This document shows, piece by piece, positions 48,501 to 60,426 of a stretch of DNA of 64,000 bases. Source of the DNA: Gnetum montanum. Lineage: Eukaryota; Streptophyta; Gnetopsida; Gnetales; Gnetaceae. Position numbers and translations under genes: made by a program. The stretch covers positions 398,558 through 462,557 of the forward strand of contig MNCI01004792.1 in the NCBI GenBank assembly GCA_015680685.1. Direction: 5' to 3'. A model generated the notes under the pieces. It was given only the letters and a program-made list of their open reading frames with translations. It did not search any database and had not been told where the DNA came from. The first letter of the stretch is position 1; each line of letters begins with the position of its first letter.

Positions 48501-48819
48501 AGCCCAGAACAATAAGTCAAGGATCATCGACCTCGACTCAATAAAGAAGGAGCATGCACAAATACTAGGTTGCATAGATCATTACCAGGATAAACAACAA
48601 TAAAAACATCATGAAAATCATCATCAACAACCAATACAGAAGGGAGACCTTATTCTCAAGGCTATCCGTGAGCATATGAACAAATTCTTAGAAAATTGGG
48701 AAGGTCCATACATGGTCACAAAAGCTTTTGGGAATGGGGCCTTCAAGTTGGCAAACATGGATAGCAAAGAGTTTATAAATCCAGTGAATCACTCGTACCT
48801 CAAGCTGTACTACATTTGA
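45566..48819 (+). pseudogene. T2 pol: RT, RNase H, archaeal-type RNase H, integrase
   Basis: Acceptor TTTTGGTAG (45566-45567) precedes MEIHHDLSSHLALAGPHGKL. RT (45990-46600) has VSNIIVVSKKTGGIQIFIDF, SFMDGFSGYNQI and YVDDIAV. RNase H at 46860-47100 has VYYLIHALIAYEAKYNKVE. The archaeal-type RNase H (47320-47690) has HFNGTSTT, NVVEYKGLL, RDSQLVVNQV and, at the last acid, ANSLA instead of ADALA. The integrase zinc region is badly eroded (47850-47960). The core (48080-48400) keeps TDNGP and SSPYYP. The C-terminus is WEGPYMVTKAFGNGAFKLAN, ending in YLKLYYI-stop. More frameshifts than T3. Supplies copying and integration functions when intact. Confidence 0.88.
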
Positions 48820-48837
48820 TGCATGAAGTAGATAAAA

Positions 48838-49205
48838 AAATGTCCGCTAAGATGTAAAACTGTCAAAGGTAAGCGCTCGTCTGCTATGATGTAAAACTAG
48901 CAAAGCTCATCTGCTACAACGTAAAACTAGCAAACAAATGTCTTCTATGATGTAAAATTAAAAAAACAATATGCTATGACTATAAACTAGCATAGACTGT
49001 CTATCATGATGTAAAACTGGCAAAGCATAGTCTTTTAGGACCTTAAACTAGCTCATCCACCATCCGCTATGATGATAAACTAGCACAACGGTCTACTAGG
49101 ACCTTAAAATAGCTCATCCACCATCTACTATGATGATAAACTAACACAATGGTTTGTTGGGACCTTAAACTAGCACACCATGGTCTACTAGGACTTTAAA
49201 ATAGG
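48838..49205 (+). repeat. T2 3' repeat array
   Basis: About nine units built on CTATGATGTAAAACTAGC, later ones on GGACCTTAAACTAGC. Homologous to arrays behind pol in T3 and T5. Confidence 0.8.
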
Positions 49206-50507
49206 TTCGTGGGATGTCCCCAGCATGCATCTACACCAATACATAACAAGTGAGTGTGCATAGTGTTGACATGGGTTGGGATGTTGTAGTTCTAGAATGC
49301 AGTTCACAATGTTAATGAAAGATCCTCTAGAACATATGCAATGCCTCTTCTCCTGGCATCTTGCTGATCCTTCAAAGATGTCGTATGACATCTTGCTGAC
49401 CTTATGGACCTATTGCCACCACGGCTCATCCCCCTAGCAGTAGCTTCCCTGGTCAACGCCTACTGCTGGAGTTCCAGAAATGTTATGGCCTAGCCACAAT
49501 ATTGTTAACCTCCAGCACCTGCCAGCATCCAAGCTTAAGAGACGTTTAGCTATTGGGTATTCAATCTCATAGCTAAAATTAGAATTCTTGCCTTGGGTAG
49601 GGATTCTTAAGCATCTGCATTCACAGTAACTCCTAGCCTCCTTGGTGCCAGCTCCTCCACACTGATGCTACCAAGGCCACTGCTAGCCATCCTAGTTTGG
49701 ATGTCGCATGCCTCAACAACAAAGTCCAAAGCTATAACAATGTCCACAACAAGAAATTCCTTCACCTTCATTTTGCATCATGGTTATTTTTCCTAGTTTT
49801 CTTTCTATTGTGTTTGCAGGGTGCGTACCAGAGGGGCATTGGTCAGAGGTGTGCTTTGCCATGGTGTTAGGACACTACATCACTACAAGGTGGTCATCTT
49901 GATTAGCTTAGGTACTTTGGAATGCACATCTTTTCCTTCCCCTTTACTTACCTTAATCATTCCTTGCACCTACAATTCCATTATCTCACCTCTTTTACAA
50001 GCTTTTTTCTAATGCCTATCAATCCCTCCTATTTGCCCAACCACAAATTCCATGATGCATGTAACACAACTCGCCACATTGGAAGCATCAATAGGTAGCT
50101 TAAAGCCCCATGTGGATGTAACACAACTCATCCTAGGAAATAAACACCTGTCCTACAACAAGGTTTTTTTCAAATTTAAATGGAAAAATAGCAAAAGACA
50201 AAAGCGTAAGAGAGAAAAAGCTCACGCGCACAAAAAAAGGTACATAAGCTGTTTAGCAATCATCCTCTCTAAGCATTTTGACGAGAGGTGGAAGGTTAGC
50301 AAAAGCAAAGATGACAACATAAACAACTCCCTCACAACCACTCTGACTAGGGATTTTGCTAAGTTTCATCTTCACCATTTTCCTAAATCTCCTTCCTCCC
50401 CGCTTAACCCTTCCCTTTTCCATGCATAAAAAATGAAACACTCTTAAGCATAGTTAGGTGACATCTTGGTGATCACCGAAGAGAGATGTTAGCATTTTTT
50501 CTTTGGT
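49206..50507 (+). other. T2 3' untranslated region
   Basis: 1.3 kb matching the reverse complement of 23740-24690 in its first part. Open frames, the longest 125 codons at 50052, are not conserved among copies. No domain was recognised. Confidence 0.5.
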
Positions 50508-50582
50508 GGTGTTTTGTATTCTTTGTTGGTGTCTCTTGGGTCCATCCTCCAGACGTCGACAAAGAGGGGCCAATGAAACACC
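50508..50582. repeat. Inverted repeat enclosing T2 polypurine tract
   Basis: GGTGTTTTG (50508) faces TGAAACACC (50574), the first bases of the LTR. Inside, ATTCTTTGTTGG faces GACAAAGAG. The tract ACAAAGAGGGGCCAA ends at 50573. Confidence 0.75.
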
Positions 50583-52418
50583 CTAAATTTTCAAGGCATT
50601 CTTGCTTCACGAGGTCCTTGGAATTTCGGCAGCGTCATGGTAGTTTGGCAAGAAATGGATGATCTGAGTACAGGCTGTCCAGTTTGGCAAGTTTTCTATA
50701 TCCAGTGTTGACAAGCCCAACAGACTCTTCGGCTTGCCCACTTGGGTAGTTCATCTAGCTGAAAATCTACTTAGAAATGATGTGTGGGGTTGTTGGCAGT
50801 GCTCAAAATGTGTGAAATAGTTTGGTAAGTTTTCTAGTCAAGAATTTTGCTACACTACACTACACTATGTAACGTAGCCAACCTTGGGAGATAGTTGTTC
50901 AGGCAATCAACTGTGAACTATTGCAAAGCAAGGTGCTATGCTATGCTACACTATGCAGCATAGCACAGCGTAGCAAAAGTAAGATAGAAAGGCCCAACTT
51001 ACTTAGTGATTTTAATTGCACTGAGAAAGCACTTTTGGCCTTCAAAAGTAGTTGCTTCGCTCAGCACCAAGTCCTTCAGCAAAACTCCCTTCACTAGAAA
51101 AGTAGCAGATTAAGCAAAAAGTAGGCTATGTTGGCGGCTACATTATGCTACGTTACGTAGCATAGCACAATGTAGCAATGATGCAAGAATGAAAAAAGGT
51201 GTCTCAGAATGCAAGATCAGAAAGTATGCAAGCTTCACGTTGCAAAGAGCAAAGATTGTAGATTTGTCAGCATGATCTTCAACTTAAGTACAAATTGCAG
51301 TTAAGGGCAGCTGCTATGCTCTGCTATGCTATGTAGCATAGCATAGTGTAGTAATCATGCAGACCTAGCCAAAACACTTCAAAGGCTTCCAACACTCGCA
51401 ATTAGCTCTAACATAGATTTCTTCTTCAAACTAGTGGCTATTCCATGCTATGCTACATAGCGTAGCACAGTGTAGAAAGAAGGTATGCTATGCTAACATG
51501 GCTATGCTCCATAGCATAGCACAACGTAGCAAGTAGCTATGCTACGCTAACATGGCTATGCTCCACAGTGTATCACAGTGTAGCAGGTAGCTACGCTACA
51601 TCAGTGTGCTTCACTCATTGTCTGCATTGATGGCACACCTAATCCCAACATCTTCAATTCTAATAGCATAATTGCAGTGCAGTAGGCTCATGAATCAGCT
51701 TTGTATGTCCATGCAGCATGGACACGTCAACATCCTGTGGCTCCAAGATGTGTGGTTTCCAAACTACATTTCTCGTGTGCTCTTGGTCCTATAAATACCC
51801 TGATGAGCAATGCTCAAAGGGTTGGAAAATCGGAAATTCAAAGGGAAAAAATAATCAGTTGGCAATTCTGAGCATCGTTGGCATTTGTTGTTTGAAAATC
51901 AATAAAAAAAAGCTATTAGAAAAAATAGTTTTCATTCCCATTTGGCATCATGTTACCTGTTTTCCATTTCCTTTGTAGCATTTTGCATCATTAGCTCTTG
52001 AAACCACGTTCAAGCACATGGTTGGCTTACTTTTGAACATCTTGGTTACGTTTGGAATCTTTGTGCTTCCCAGCATCATGCAACTGATTGTATCCACTTT
52101 GAAAAAGTCAAGTCATAGTCTTGAAGCGGTGGATTTCTTAACTCCAAGTTACTTTATTCTCCTATTTATCATTTCATTTTACATCATTTTCATTCTTCGC
52201 ATATAATAATCATTGTTTTATGCTATAAAAATTACTTTCAAATTACACATTTGCAAAAGGTTTAGTGACACCAATTAAGTCCTTGTTTGATCAACCAAAC
52301 CATTCAAGGCACCTCGTTTCTGTTTTATCTAGCATGGCCCTCGTGTAGATTTGAGGTTAACATTTTCCAACCGATGACCTCTCGGTGTTTCCAGCCGTTG
52401 ATGTTTTCGGTTGCTACA
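50574..52418 (+). repeat. T2 3' LTR
   Basis: About 1845 bp, TGAAACACCC...GGTTGCTACA. Its right half duplicates the 5' remnant at 13199-14185. It has palindrome blocks at 50850-50880, 50935-50970, 51130-51175, 51310-51355 and 51440-51600, and a TATA box at 51790. It is preceded by the polypurine tract and followed 8 bp later by the LTR of T4. Confidence 0.88.
51790..51797 (+). promoter_or_regulatory. TATA box of T2 3' LTR
   Basis: TATAAATA in GGTCCTATAAATACCCTGATG. Could drive read-out into T4. Confidence 0.6.
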
Positions 52419-52425
52419 TGCTACA

Positions 52426-54050
52426 TGAAACACCATAAAATTTTAGGACCCTCATGCTTCAGCAAAGTCTTGAAATTTGGACAAAGACTTCCACAAGTGT
52501 AGCGTCATGATGGTTTGGTAGGAAAGTGTATGCATTGAGGATAGATTGTCCAGTTCAACAAGTTTTCTATCTCTAGGGATTATAGGCCCGCTAGACTCTC
52601 TAGCCTACCCAATTGGAAAATTTACCCGGCTGACAGTCTACCTAGAGATCATTCTAGAAGTTGTCGAAAGTGTTCAGGATGAGAAAAATAGTTCGGCAAT
52701 TTTTCTAGTGAAGAAGTCTACTACGCTATGCTATGCTGTGTAGCATAGCAAGCCTTGAAAGAACACCACTCAAGCGTCTAAATGCAAATTTTGACAAAAT
52801 AATTACAAAGACAAGTTAGGATTTAGCCAACACAAGGTGCTACACTATGTAGCGTAGCACAGAGTAGCAAAGGTAGAGTAGAAAGGCCCATCTTGCCAAG
52901 TGATTCCAACAAGAAGATTGCACCTTAGTAAGACTTTGATCTCCAAAACTAGTTTCCACACTTAGCCCTTAGGCCTTGAGCAAAGTTTCTTGCTATAAAA
53001 TGGTGAATTAAACAAGGAAGCATGATACACTGGTTCCTACACTATGCTATGCAACATAGCGTAGCATAGCATAGCAACAATGCAAAAATAACAGAAGTGT
53101 TCCAAACATGAATTTGGCAAGTCCAAAGGCTTCTCAACATGAAGGAAAAAAGTTACAGTTGTTTGCCTAACCAGGCCTTAGAGAAATGCTCTTCGGCTCC
53201 TACGCAAGTTTCTGTCAAGCCCAGTAGCTATGCTATGCTACGTTAAATAGCATAGCATAGTGTAGCAAGTAGCTACTTACGCTACACGAATGTGCTCAAT
53301 AGCATGAGCAGTGCAACACTAGCACAGAAGCATCAAGCTATCTTCGGGTAGCTTTGGAATGTGTTGGAAACAATCTTTCTCACTCTGGCATCTCCTTGGC
53401 AAAATCAGCAATTTTACTTCATTTTGCATACCCCTAGTCAACTTTCAAAGAGTTGTTCCTATGGTTTATCCAACTTGTAAGAGAAGGGAAGATGTAGTCT
53501 TGGAGCATAGGCTCCATTTTTCTTACATTATTAGCACACTAGATTTTAGCAATGCAGTTTCGACGATATAGTCATAGGATAACAAAGTTCACATCCAACA
53601 TCATACACCTACATGATACAAACATGTTAGCACCTTGTGGGGCCCAAGACACGTGGCATTTAGACAATTTTTCTCTCCTACTCCTGGCCCTATAAATACC
53701 CTAGAAAACAATGCTCAAAGGGTTGGCAAAAAAAAGGTTGGCTTTTTGGTGCAGTTGGCTTTCAGAGAGCATAGTTGGCATTTTGAGCATTCTGGTTACC
53801 TTTGAGTTCTCTATTGACTCCAAACCTCTATTTTTGAGTCAAGAATTTTGGCATTTTAGAAAACAAAGTAGCAAGAAGAAGACCTGTGACTATACTATTC
53901 AGTGTAAGCAGTGTCTCTCCAGTGCTGCATAACCTATTGTACACCTTTCGGCAAGGCAAAGGATCAAATCTGCAACCTTTGGGGCAGTGGATTCTCTCAC
54001 CCAAATCTGTTTTGCTATTTTCTCACTATCATTGTGTTTTAGATTATTTT
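52426..54050 (+). repeat. T4 5' LTR (end deleted)
   Basis: Starts TGAAACACCATAAAATTTT directly behind T2. It has palindrome blocks at 52712-52750, 52838-52868, 53035-53075 and 53222-53290, and a TATA box at 53691. Similarity to the LTR ends near 54050 (GTGTTTTAGATTATTTTCAC), where it jumps into the gag proline-rich linker (CCCCAATCATAGCTACG). The LTR end, leader and gag start are therefore missing. Confidence 0.8.
53691..53698 (+). promoter_or_regulatory. TATA box of T4 5' LTR
   Basis: TATAAATA in GGCCCTATAAATACCCTAG, as in T2. Confidence 0.6.
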
Positions 54051-57000
54051 CACTACCAAGCCCCAATCATAGCTACGTTGCCTTACATGCACACTGCTTC
54101 TACTTCATACCTTCATGTATTCTTTGCTCCTATTCCATTTTCTACACCAGTTCCACCATCAGCGGTAGGCCCAGCACCAACTGCATGATGGACCCTAGCC
54201 ACTTCGCTCCTTGTTTTGCAACCATCCCAGATGCCACATTACCATTACCACCAAGCATACTAAGTCTTACAAGTGTCACAACCAAGCATGGGACTATGCC
54301 CCATCCCATCATTCATGCAAATGACTAACTCTACAACACCACCAACGGCCACTGCTCCAACAACACCACCCACTAGGTGGCAGACCTCACAGGTAACACC
54401 CTTCACAAGGGCAGCCCCTATCAGAAAAGTCATTTTCCTTACTACGCCACCAACGATGGTTGCCCCTACAACCCCACAAATGTCTACATCATCTTTGGGT
54501 CTAGACCAAGCATTCCAACTAATCTAGACCCTCACTTAAGAGATTAAACATCTTAAAGCTGTTGGTTCCGACACAATGTAGGTCATGGATTTCTACCATG
54601 ATGACCCCATCAGCCTAGCCATTACCATGCTCACGTTACCCCCTAGGATGCCACTCCCCCAATTCATAAAATACAATGGGAATGGTAATCCTAATGCACA
54701 TTTAGTCACGTTTAGATCTGAATATTTGTTGTTGTAGCAGTGGCCACACATCATTATTTGCGTCTTTGCTATGTCTCTGATGGGAAAAGCTTTAGACTGA
54801 TACTGTGCACTCCCATGCATCTCCATCTCAACACTAGAGGAGCTGCTGACCTAGTTTGTGACCCACTTCAAGTATAAGTTGAAGCCCGAAGTCACACTGG
54901 ATCAGTTGATGGGTGTTAAGAAAGACCCGCTGGAGTTGGTGCAAATGTTTATACAGCGGTGGAGGACTACCTTGAATGAGATCTGTGAGCCTATCGTAGA
55001 GGCCCATTTGCTGGAAATCTTCAAGGGGGTGGTAAATGATTTCATCAAATCCAAGCTTTAATACCTAGCCACATGCTCTCTTAGTCAAGATTTCTCCTAG
55101 GTGAAGAGCATCCAAGACATGGCCGAAGCTAGTAAAGACCCAACCTATGTTGCGTACAAAAACACATATACTAAAAAAGACAAAGAGAAGGGCAAAGCTG
55201 CAACATCCATGGTGGCAGCCATGGCAAACAAGGGAAATCCCAATAGCAGCAATAACAAAAAGGTGGCCACAATGTCAACTAACACCATGCCTAGCTCAAG
55301 TAATGCTGCCCAACCCTCCACGTTAGCACCAGATGCATCAACCCATCCTAAGCCCAACTTCAAGCATAAAGATTGCTCTAAGTACACCCCTCTACCTGTC
55401 AAGTATTCAGAACTCCTGAAGCAACTGTTGGGGGTTGGGTATATTCAACATAAATGGATGTTAGAGGAGGAAACCAAATGACATCAGTGGTATTACGAAC
55501 TCCTTAGGAACCCCTCCTTGGCTATGCCCAACAAGTTGCCAGTTCCTAAGAACTTTAGGCTGGAGCGATTTTTTGACTACCATCAAACTTGTGGTCACGA
55601 CATGGATTACCGTCTCACACTAAAAGATGACATCCAACAGATGATTGATCAGGGGAATTTTATTCTGGATGAAAGCAACCTTGTCTACCCCGAAAATCAA
55701 TCCATGCATGTCTACAAAGACCCCCTTAACACCAACCAGGTGGGGTACATTATCAACATGATTGGCATAGACAGTAACCCAAAACCACCAAAGCAGTTGT
55801 TGTGATTCGTGTGCCTCAACGTAGCATAGCAACACCAACAATGGCAAAAATTATGTTGCAATAGCCATTCGTTCTCAAGGTTCTCCCTTAGACATCCACC
55901 CATGCACCCTTCATATTCAAAACTACATCACCACCCACACTAAAACCACAAGCACCATTTATCATTAGGTGGCCAAAACACTCAGCTACCCCCATCACAC
56001 ATAGCTAGTCTATGATGGCATCACATCCTTCCCATTGAAAGAAATGGGAAGAGTGTTTGATGGATGAAACACCTAAGGAATGTACCATCCCAGGTTCCCC
56101 CAACCCTACACCTCGTCCTCCATGTCTATGCTCCTATGTGCACAAAATCATCATCATCCCACCCGAAAGGGTCTAGCCCCAAGGATGAAATTGCTCCTCC
56201 TCGAGAAATTCATCTTCTAGGACAAATGGAGGAAGAGAAGGGTGAAAAAAAAACAAGAAAGTGGACAAGACCTTCTAAATGCCTTTACTTACGTCAAATA
56301 GGCTCTAAAAAAAAGAATATAACCTTTAGCCTGTATGACCTGGAAATGACTTCCACTATACACCGTGAGGCCTTGGTTCACATGTTAATGTCCATACCGG
56401 TTGATGAAAACATGCTAGTAGAGGAGAAACAAATCCATGCAATCATGCTTCCTTCTACGCCCAAAGAACCATGGCCAGCTAAGTTGACATTCCATGAAGA
56501 GTCCATCATAATTCAGGTCGATCAGCACAAGATTTGAAGAGTACATGTTGATGATGGGGCAGCTACAAATGTCATCTTGTTCCCCATAGTGGACAAAATG
56601 GGTTTGGTGAATCAAATCAAATCCATGATGACCTCATGTCTGAAGTCATTTAATGGAGCACAAGTGGTGGTAAAGGGGATTGTCCACATTAACTTTGTGG
56701 CAAGGGACCAGTTCCCCACAAGTGCAACATTCATCGTTGTAGAAGAGATGGCTAGGTTTAACCTGATCTTGGGAGGTCATGGTTAGCCCAACTTAGGGCA
56801 GTCTCTTCATCCATACAACAAGAAATCCACCTACCTTATGTAGGTAGGGAGGTGGTGATCTATGGTGACGAAGTGGCCATCCAAGTAATAAACAATATCG
56901 ACATGGAGCAAGGTTCAAAGGTAATAACCTCTAAGAATGAAGTGCCTATCACCACTGAAGCTACTTGTTTGGAAAATAAGTTGGCCCAAAATGCCGTCTC

Positions 57001-57119
57001 AGAAAATGAAACTACATGAGCTGAATTACCTTTTCAAGCGGTAGATAAAAATATAGAAGAATACCACTACAAAGCCCCTCAGCCTTACACATCACCGAAC
57101 CCATGATGGGTTAGAAAGT
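54050..57119 (+). pseudogene. T4 gag-protease
   Basis: Begins inside the P/T-rich linker because of the LTR-gag deletion. The Gag core (54640-55075) has FVTHFKYKLKPEVTLDQLMG and EAHLLEIFKGVVNDFIKSKL. The K/N-rich segment (55101-55420) ends KHKDCSKYTPLPVKYSELLK. FFDYHQTCGHDMDYRLTLKD (about 55570) is the zinc-knuckle-like block, and NQVGYIINMIGIDSNPKPP follows. Protease (56340-57000): HREALVHMLMSIPVDENM, RVHVDDGAATNVI, FVARDQFPTSATFIVVEEMA. It ends NP-stop-WVRK at about 57119. Stops and one or two frameshifts disable it. Confidence 0.88.
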
Positions 57120-57292
57120 AGCTACGAGAATGATCATTACTTAGCGTAACTACTCCAATACTTCTGACATGATTAATGCTTATCATACATTTATTCTTTA
57201 TTTGGTTCACATTCATTCATTTATGCTAAGTATCTGCCTCATTCTTTAAACCATTCACGTCATGTCCATTGTTCACATCATGCCATGGCCCA

Positions 57293-57362
57293 GTCCACTA
57301 AGGCCTAAAACTGGCAAAAATTTTCTTTACCATCATGTGATGGCCATGGCCTAAAACTAAAA
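57293..57362 (+). repeat. Residual 27-bp repeats in T4
   Basis: Only about two recognisable units (AAGGCCTAAAACTGGC, ATGGCCTAAAACTAA), against about eleven in T3 and seventeen in T2. Same place, between protease stop and antisense ORF. Confidence 0.6.
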
Positions 57363-57546
57363 TGAGATGCTCCCAAGGAGATTAACTAATAAAAAAAGGA
57401 TAAGAATAAAATCAAAATAAATACAACACATAAGCCAAAATGAAATAAATCTCTTCATATTCCATTTATTTTTTCATTCAAAATATTAATCAATAATGTT
57501 TACAACATTCTTTGCAAGGATCGAAATAAAATTCTCTGCTACTACA

Positions 57547-59477
57547 TTATGACTCTTCACCCTCTCCATCGTCCCCTACCTCATTAGGTCCTGTGTTTTC
57601 ATCTGGATTTTGTACCCTAGGAAAAATGAAATAGCTAGTTAAAGCTACAACAAGGACTTGAATAAAATAAATTATCATAACACCAAAGAATGAATGACCC
57701 AAGACATCCCCATGCCTATTTTGGGGGTATCTGATCCATGCCTATCGTAAGATGTTGCAAGATCTCTTGCTTTGTAATATTGGCCTAATTCATGTTTCCT
57801 AGATCAATGCTTGCTACAACTTTCTCCTTTTCTATGGCTATCCATCTCGGTGGTCCTAGAGAAAAGGTGGTAGTGGTGGTTTCACCCACAGGAAAGGTCA
57901 TTTCCCTTTCGGGAGATTCATTGACTGTCACCTATTGCATAAACCTATTGTAAGCCCTAAAATTTCCAATAATATCAAGGAATACCTCAAAAGTATGAAA
58001 CCTGACAGAGGCATCCCGATATTTTTTATGGTAGGTGACACATTCTAGTTTATATATATTTTTGTGATTTTCCTGTGCCTACCCCCACTCGTAAACATTT
58101 GTACTATAGTCCTTCCAGTCTTGGTTCTTCTGGCCTAGCAAGTCCATTTGCATGCACTATTCTATTATTTTGCAAGTGGCCTCATTGTTGCATCACACAG
58201 ATGTCCAATACCTTGCATAGTCGATGACAGTCGTACGCCAACTACCATCGTTAGTGTCTCTGGCCAATAGGAATTTGTTCCTAGATTGAAGATCTCCCAC
58301 CTCAGTGGTCGAATTGGCCTTCTCCTTTTCAAGCCTCTGTACCCATTTCTAGAGGTCTTCATTCACATGCCTGCATTCCCACAATGAGTGTGCCAAGTAC
58401 AACAAACATTGGCTTGCTTCGTCATATATGCGATGGGGTACTTTAGTCACCTCTGGTGGTAATTTGGGCACGACGTCAACCTTAACCACTTGCTTAGGGT
58501 TCCACTTAAGGAGAGAGGCTACCAACCACACATAGAATGGCATTACTCATAGTGGCATAGTGAAGAAACAACAATTTAGAGAGTATAGTGTAGCAACTTT
58601 AACTTACCCTCTTCTAGGTCGATCTACTTCAAACATTCGATCATGTTGTTGACCACCCCCTCCATGAAAGTAAATTTATTGGGGGTCTCGGTCCATGGTC
58701 GTAGGTGGATCAAAGAAGGACTGTAGGTATCAATAGTGGTGTCTGCTGCACAGTGAAACATGTTAGACACAATGGAGAGGAACCATGATAAAGCTGATGA
58801 ACAACATAAATGATAGTGTAAAGCTCCTACCTAGCAAAACCTCAGGGATGATAGTAGAGGGGTCACCCATCAGCACACTATCAAATATGAGGTCAAACTC
58901 ACCAGCATCAAAATCGAGGCCCTCTCTTTTCAGTTGACCCAACAACATAGCAGCATCCTCGATACTCATGTGCTCATCCAGTACTGAACTACTCTTCACA
59001 AAAGAGTCATCAGTAGGGGCCTCTTCCTGATTGCTAGGGGCCTCTTCCTCATTGGTTGGGCCCCTTTCTTCATTAGCAAGGACCTCTTCCTCACTAGCCA
59101 AGGCCCTTTCTTCTATAGCAGGGGCCCCTTCTTCATTAGCCGGGGCCCTTTCCTCTATGGCTGAAGCCTCTTTGTTTTTGCCAGTTACCCTTATGGTAGG
59201 GGCCACCACCTCTTCTTCCCCTTCTTCCTCTCCTTCCTCTACTAATAAAACATGGTTACAGTAGGCAAGATATAGTAACTTGAAAAAAAATCTACTCTGT
59301 GTAACGCTATCTAGCATAGAAAGCATTAGCCAAAAAAATCACTTACCAATCGGAGGCTACACTATGAGAAGTTTGAGTCGTAGCTTCTTCTATCTTTCCT
59401 CATTTGTATAGGGAAGTTCCTTGGCTAGGAGAGACCTCTTGCATTGCAACTTAGTTGTCACCATCTCTACAACTAGG
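57547..59477 (-). pseudogene. T4 antisense multi-exon ORF (truncated by T5)
   Basis: The best-preserved copy of the antisense gene. An upstream exon (59477-59347) reads QCKRSLLAKELPYTNEER and ends at a perfect donor GTAAGT. A Glu-rich exon (about 59245-58833) has imperfect repeats of the EERAPANEE / EEGAPAIEE type, then SIEDAAMLLGQLKREGLDFD, ending at CTAG|GTAGGAG. An exon at 58543-57725 has MPFYVWLVASLLKWNP, HLAHSLWE-like YLAHSLWECRHVNEDL, a heptad-like LEKEKANSTTEVGDLQSRN and the block FPVGETTTTTFSLGPPRW. The last exon (57615-57547) begins after TTTTTCCTAG and is acidic (PDENTGPNEVGDDGEGEES-stop). It has fewer stops than T2. Function unknown; a DNA- or RNA-binding or Gag-like accessory role is only a guess. 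Confidence 0.72.
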
Positions 59478-60174
59478 TGTAACGACAGAAAACGTCGGCA
59501 GCTAGAAAATACCGACCGAGTTTCTGGCGTACACAATTTTAGCCACGGATCCACGCGAGGGCTATGCTGGAGAAAGCGAATCCGTGGCGCCCTGAACAGT
59601 CTTGTCGATCAGACAGGGACTTACGGGTCAGTAAAAAACAATGCAAATTACGTAAAAGAAGGCGATCTAGTTCGAGGAGTCGTAAAACGAGGGGAAAACG
59701 ATATAGAAAGATTGCAACGGTGATAATGCTAAACACGATGAAAGAAGGTTGACATAAGAGAAGCACGTAGCTTCAAGATCTGCGCTTTGGCTTAAAAATG
59801 TGTATTTTGTATGAGAAATTACACTGGGAAATCCCCGATTACAGGACATGAAACAAGCACAAAACAACAAGAAAAAAGGTCCGAACAGAAGTCCGATCTA
59901 CCTGGTGGGCTAAAGCTGAGATGCAAGTCGGGCCAAGATTTGACTTCTACCGATCAATCGTTTTGGATTGATAGAGTCTTTCAGCAGAACGATTACTCCT
60001 GTCACCAGTGCTCGAAGCGAACTGTGCTCTGCTTCAACTGCAAAGTGATAATGTCAACAATTGCCAAAGCACTGTTCTCTGTATCCCTGCTCCAAAGTGC
60101 TAAGTGCTCTGGTGCTCAGAAATATGCTTTTTGCTTCTCTGATTTTCCAACCTCTGTATCTCTGTCAACTGAGG

Positions 60175-60182
60175 TATTTATA
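60175..60182 (-). promoter_or_regulatory. TATA box of T5 3' LTR
   Basis: Minus-strand TATAAATA in CGGCCTATAAATACCTCAG. Confidence 0.6.
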
Positions 60183-60426
60183 GGCCGCGACGCTCCGTGG
60201 AAAAGGCGCAACCCTAATGACGTGGGTCCGGATATTGCAGGCCCTGTTGGCATGATCATTTTAAGTCAGACTGTGACTACGCACAACATGCTTGTTTGCG
60301 TGTTGTGCGTGTGAAGAGCAAGTAAATGCTGAGCGTGCTTTAATTGCCTTCAGGATGTATTACACTCATTCGCATTACGTTGCGTGTATGAGCGTAATCT
60401 AATGTAAAAACAATAAGCTCAAAATT

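Noticed and set aside
49206-50507. A host gene in the interval before the T2 3' LTR
   Set aside because: The 125-codon frame at 50052 has no recognised domain, and the interval lies between T2 pol and its polypurine tract and partly matches T3's 3' UTR.
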